This document shows positions 4,820 through 5,938 of a stretch of 5,938 nt of DNA, in pieces. This stretch comes from Phycisphaerae bacterium (GTDB lineage: Bacteria; Planctomycetota; Phycisphaerae; Phycisphaerales; UBA1924). Location of the stretch: positions 1 through 5,938 of the forward strand of contig JAEUIX010000002.1 in the NCBI GenBank assembly GCA_016794945.1. The letters are read 5' to 3'. Each line of letters opens with the position of its first letter. Positions within the stretch are counted from its first letter, which is position 1. A program made the position numbers and the translations under genes. A model generated the notes under the pieces. It did no database searches. It saw only the letters and a program-made list of their open reading frames with translations, and was not told the origin of the DNA.

Positions 4820-5938
4820 TCGGCGTACACCCAATCGTTCTCGGCGTCCAGTACCGGCCACGAACCGTCCCCTGGGACGGGAGGCGACACCCTGGCGTTG
4901 CACGCCGGGCGGCATCGGGATCCCGGCGCCCCGCTGGTGGAGGGCATCATCCAGTCAACGACGTTTCGGCAGTCCGGGGTCGGGGATCCGGTGGACCACG
5001 CGTACTCCCGGGTCTCGAACCCCGGAGTGAGCGAACTCGAGTCGGCGCTGGGCGAACTGGAGGGGGCCCTTCCCGCGTGCGCGTTCGCCACCGGCCTGGC
5101 GGCCGAGACCGCCCTGCTGCTGGCCGCCCTTCGCGCGGGCGACCACGTTGTGCTCGGCGACGCGATCTACGGCGGCACCGTGCGCCTGCTGCAGCAGGTG
5201 CTTGCGCCCTTCGGCATCGGCTGCACCTTCGTCAACGCTTCCCGGCCCGCGGATATCGCGGCGGCGATCGTCCCCCGCACGCGCCTGGTGTTCATCGAGA
5301 GTCCGGCGAACCCCACGCTGGCCCTGACCGACATCGGCGCGGTCGCACGCATCACGCGGGCCGCGGGCGTGCTGCTGGCGGTGGACAACACGTTCCTGAC
5401 GCCGGTGCTCCAGCGCCCGCTGGACCTGGGCGCCGATGTGTCGGTCTACTCCACCACCAAGCACATCGAGGGCCACTCGGCGGCGCTGGGCGGGGCGCTG
5501 GTGACCCGCGACGAGGCGCTGCTGTCGCGCGTGCGGTTCATCCGCAAGTCGACGGGGGCCATTCAATCTCCGTTCAACGCGTGGCTGACGCTGCGCGGGC
5601 TTCGGACGCTGCCGCTGCGGCTGCGCCGGCACTCGAGCAACGCGCTGCGGGTCGCCCGCTGGCTGGAGCGGCACCCTGGCGTTCGGCGGGTCAACTACCC
5701 GGGGCTCGAGTCCTTCCCCCAAGCCGGCCTGGCCGCACGCCAGCACCTCGGCGGTCTGCACGGGGGCGTGCTGTCGTTCGAACTCGCCGGCGGCGTGCCG
5801 GCGAGCCTGAGCTTCCTGCGTTCGGTCCGCCTCTGTTCGCTCGTCGAGCACGTGGGATCGATCGAAACCCTCGTCACCCACCCGGCGACGATGACGCACG
5901 CCGACGTTCCGCAGGCCCAGCGGCAGGCCGTGGGGATT
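4817..5938 (+). CDS. Cys/Met metabolism PLP-dependent enzyme (cystathionine gamma-synthase/O-acylhomoserine sulfhydrylase type), 3' end outside
   Basis: The visible 374 residues belong to the trans-sulfuration PLP enzymes (fold type I), which handle cystathionine or O-acylhomoserine in methionine and cysteine synthesis in the cytosol. The PLP lysine is K215 in YSTTKHIEGHS (211-221), with D190 in AVDNTF (188-193) as the partner of the pyridine nitrogen. Y63 and R65 in AYSRVSNPG (62-70) are the phosphate-binding residues from the neighbouring subunit. ATGLAAETAL (91-100), GDAIYGGT (114-121) and ESPANPTL (161-168) are further family blocks. ETLVTHPATMTHA (350-362) is near the usual C-terminus, so perhaps 20-30 residues are missing. 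Residues 1-22 are not conserved. The ATG at 4817 has AGGAG at 4804-4808. Sequence alone does not separate cystathionine gamma-synthase, gamma-lyase and sulfhydrylase. The SAM riboswitch in front argues for a step towards methionine rather than its breakdown. Confidence 0.9.
   Translation, partial: MSAYTQSFSASSTGHEPSPGTGGDTLALHAGRHRDPGAPLVEGIIQSTTFRQSGVGDPVDHAYSRVSNPGVSELESALGELEGALPACAFATGLAAETALLLAALRAGDHVVLGDAIYGGTVRLLQQVLAPFGIGCTFVNASRPADIAAAIVPRTRLVFIESPANPTLALTDIGAVARITRAAGVLLAVDNTFLTPVLQRPLDLGADVSVYSTTKHIEGHSAALGGALVTRDEALLSRVRFIRKSTGAIQSPFNAWLTLRGLRTLPLRLRRHSSNALRVARWLERHPGVRRVNYPGLESFPQAGLAARQHLGGLHGGVLSFELAGGVPASLSFLRSVRLCSLVEHVGSIETLVTHPATMTHADVPQAQRQAVGI

Noticed and set aside
4955..5899. 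314-residue - strand frame inside the PLP enzyme gene
   Set aside because: It is antisense to conserved PLP-enzyme blocks and has shadow-like composition.

Overview
The window is compact, very GC-rich bacterial DNA with strong G/C preference at third codon positions. It holds five protein genes, two of them cut by the window edges. The futalosine-type menaquinone enzyme, the style of the NAD-dependent epimerase and a Gly/Pro/Ala-rich membrane protein suggest a Planctomycetes-like bacterium, perhaps Phycisphaerae. That placement is inferred from protein character only and is not proven.

Layout: (1) 1-867, + strand, the main part of a XerC/XerD tyrosine recombinase whose first residues lie before the window. 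(2) 923-1837, - strand, a four-helix membrane protein of unknown function, convergent with the recombinase. (3) A 203-base divergent spacer. (4) 2041-3438, + strand, MqnC, a radical SAM enzyme of the futalosine route to menaquinone, carrying three extra segments compared with ordinary MqnC. (5) 3442-4467, - strand, an extended SDR NAD(P)-dependent epimerase/dehydratase-like protein that ends 3 bases from mqnC. (6) 4468-4816, a 349-base divergent leader. (7) 4817-5938, + strand, a Cys/Met-metabolism PLP enzyme (cystathionine gamma-synthase or O-acylhomoserine sulfhydrylase type) that runs off the right edge.

The most interesting part is the leader of the PLP enzyme. It can be read as a complete regulatory unit. 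A sigma70-like promoter (4577-4604) predicts a transcript starting almost at the first base of an RNA that folds like the SAM-I/SAM-IV riboswitch clan: P1, P2, P3, P4, the conserved GGCAACC and GGTGCC strings, and a P2-loop to J3/4 pseudoknot. About 75 bases further on, a perfect 9-bp hairpin holds the GGAG of the Shine-Dalgarno in its loop and the AT of the start codon in its stem. The 5' strand of P1 plus J1/2 (GCATCAAG) is perfectly complementary to the base of that hairpin (CTTGATGC). This gives a simple two-state model: SAM stabilises P1, the hairpin forms and translation is off; without SAM the P1 strand pairs with the hairpin arm and the ribosome site is free. This fits feedback by SAM on a methionine/cysteine gene. 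The aptamer lacks an evident kink-turn in P2 yet has a P4, so its subtype is not obvious.

No tRNA, rRNA, CRISPR array, insertion sequence or phage module was seen. The genes look like independent chromosomal housekeeping units rather than one operon, since neighbouring genes always change strand.
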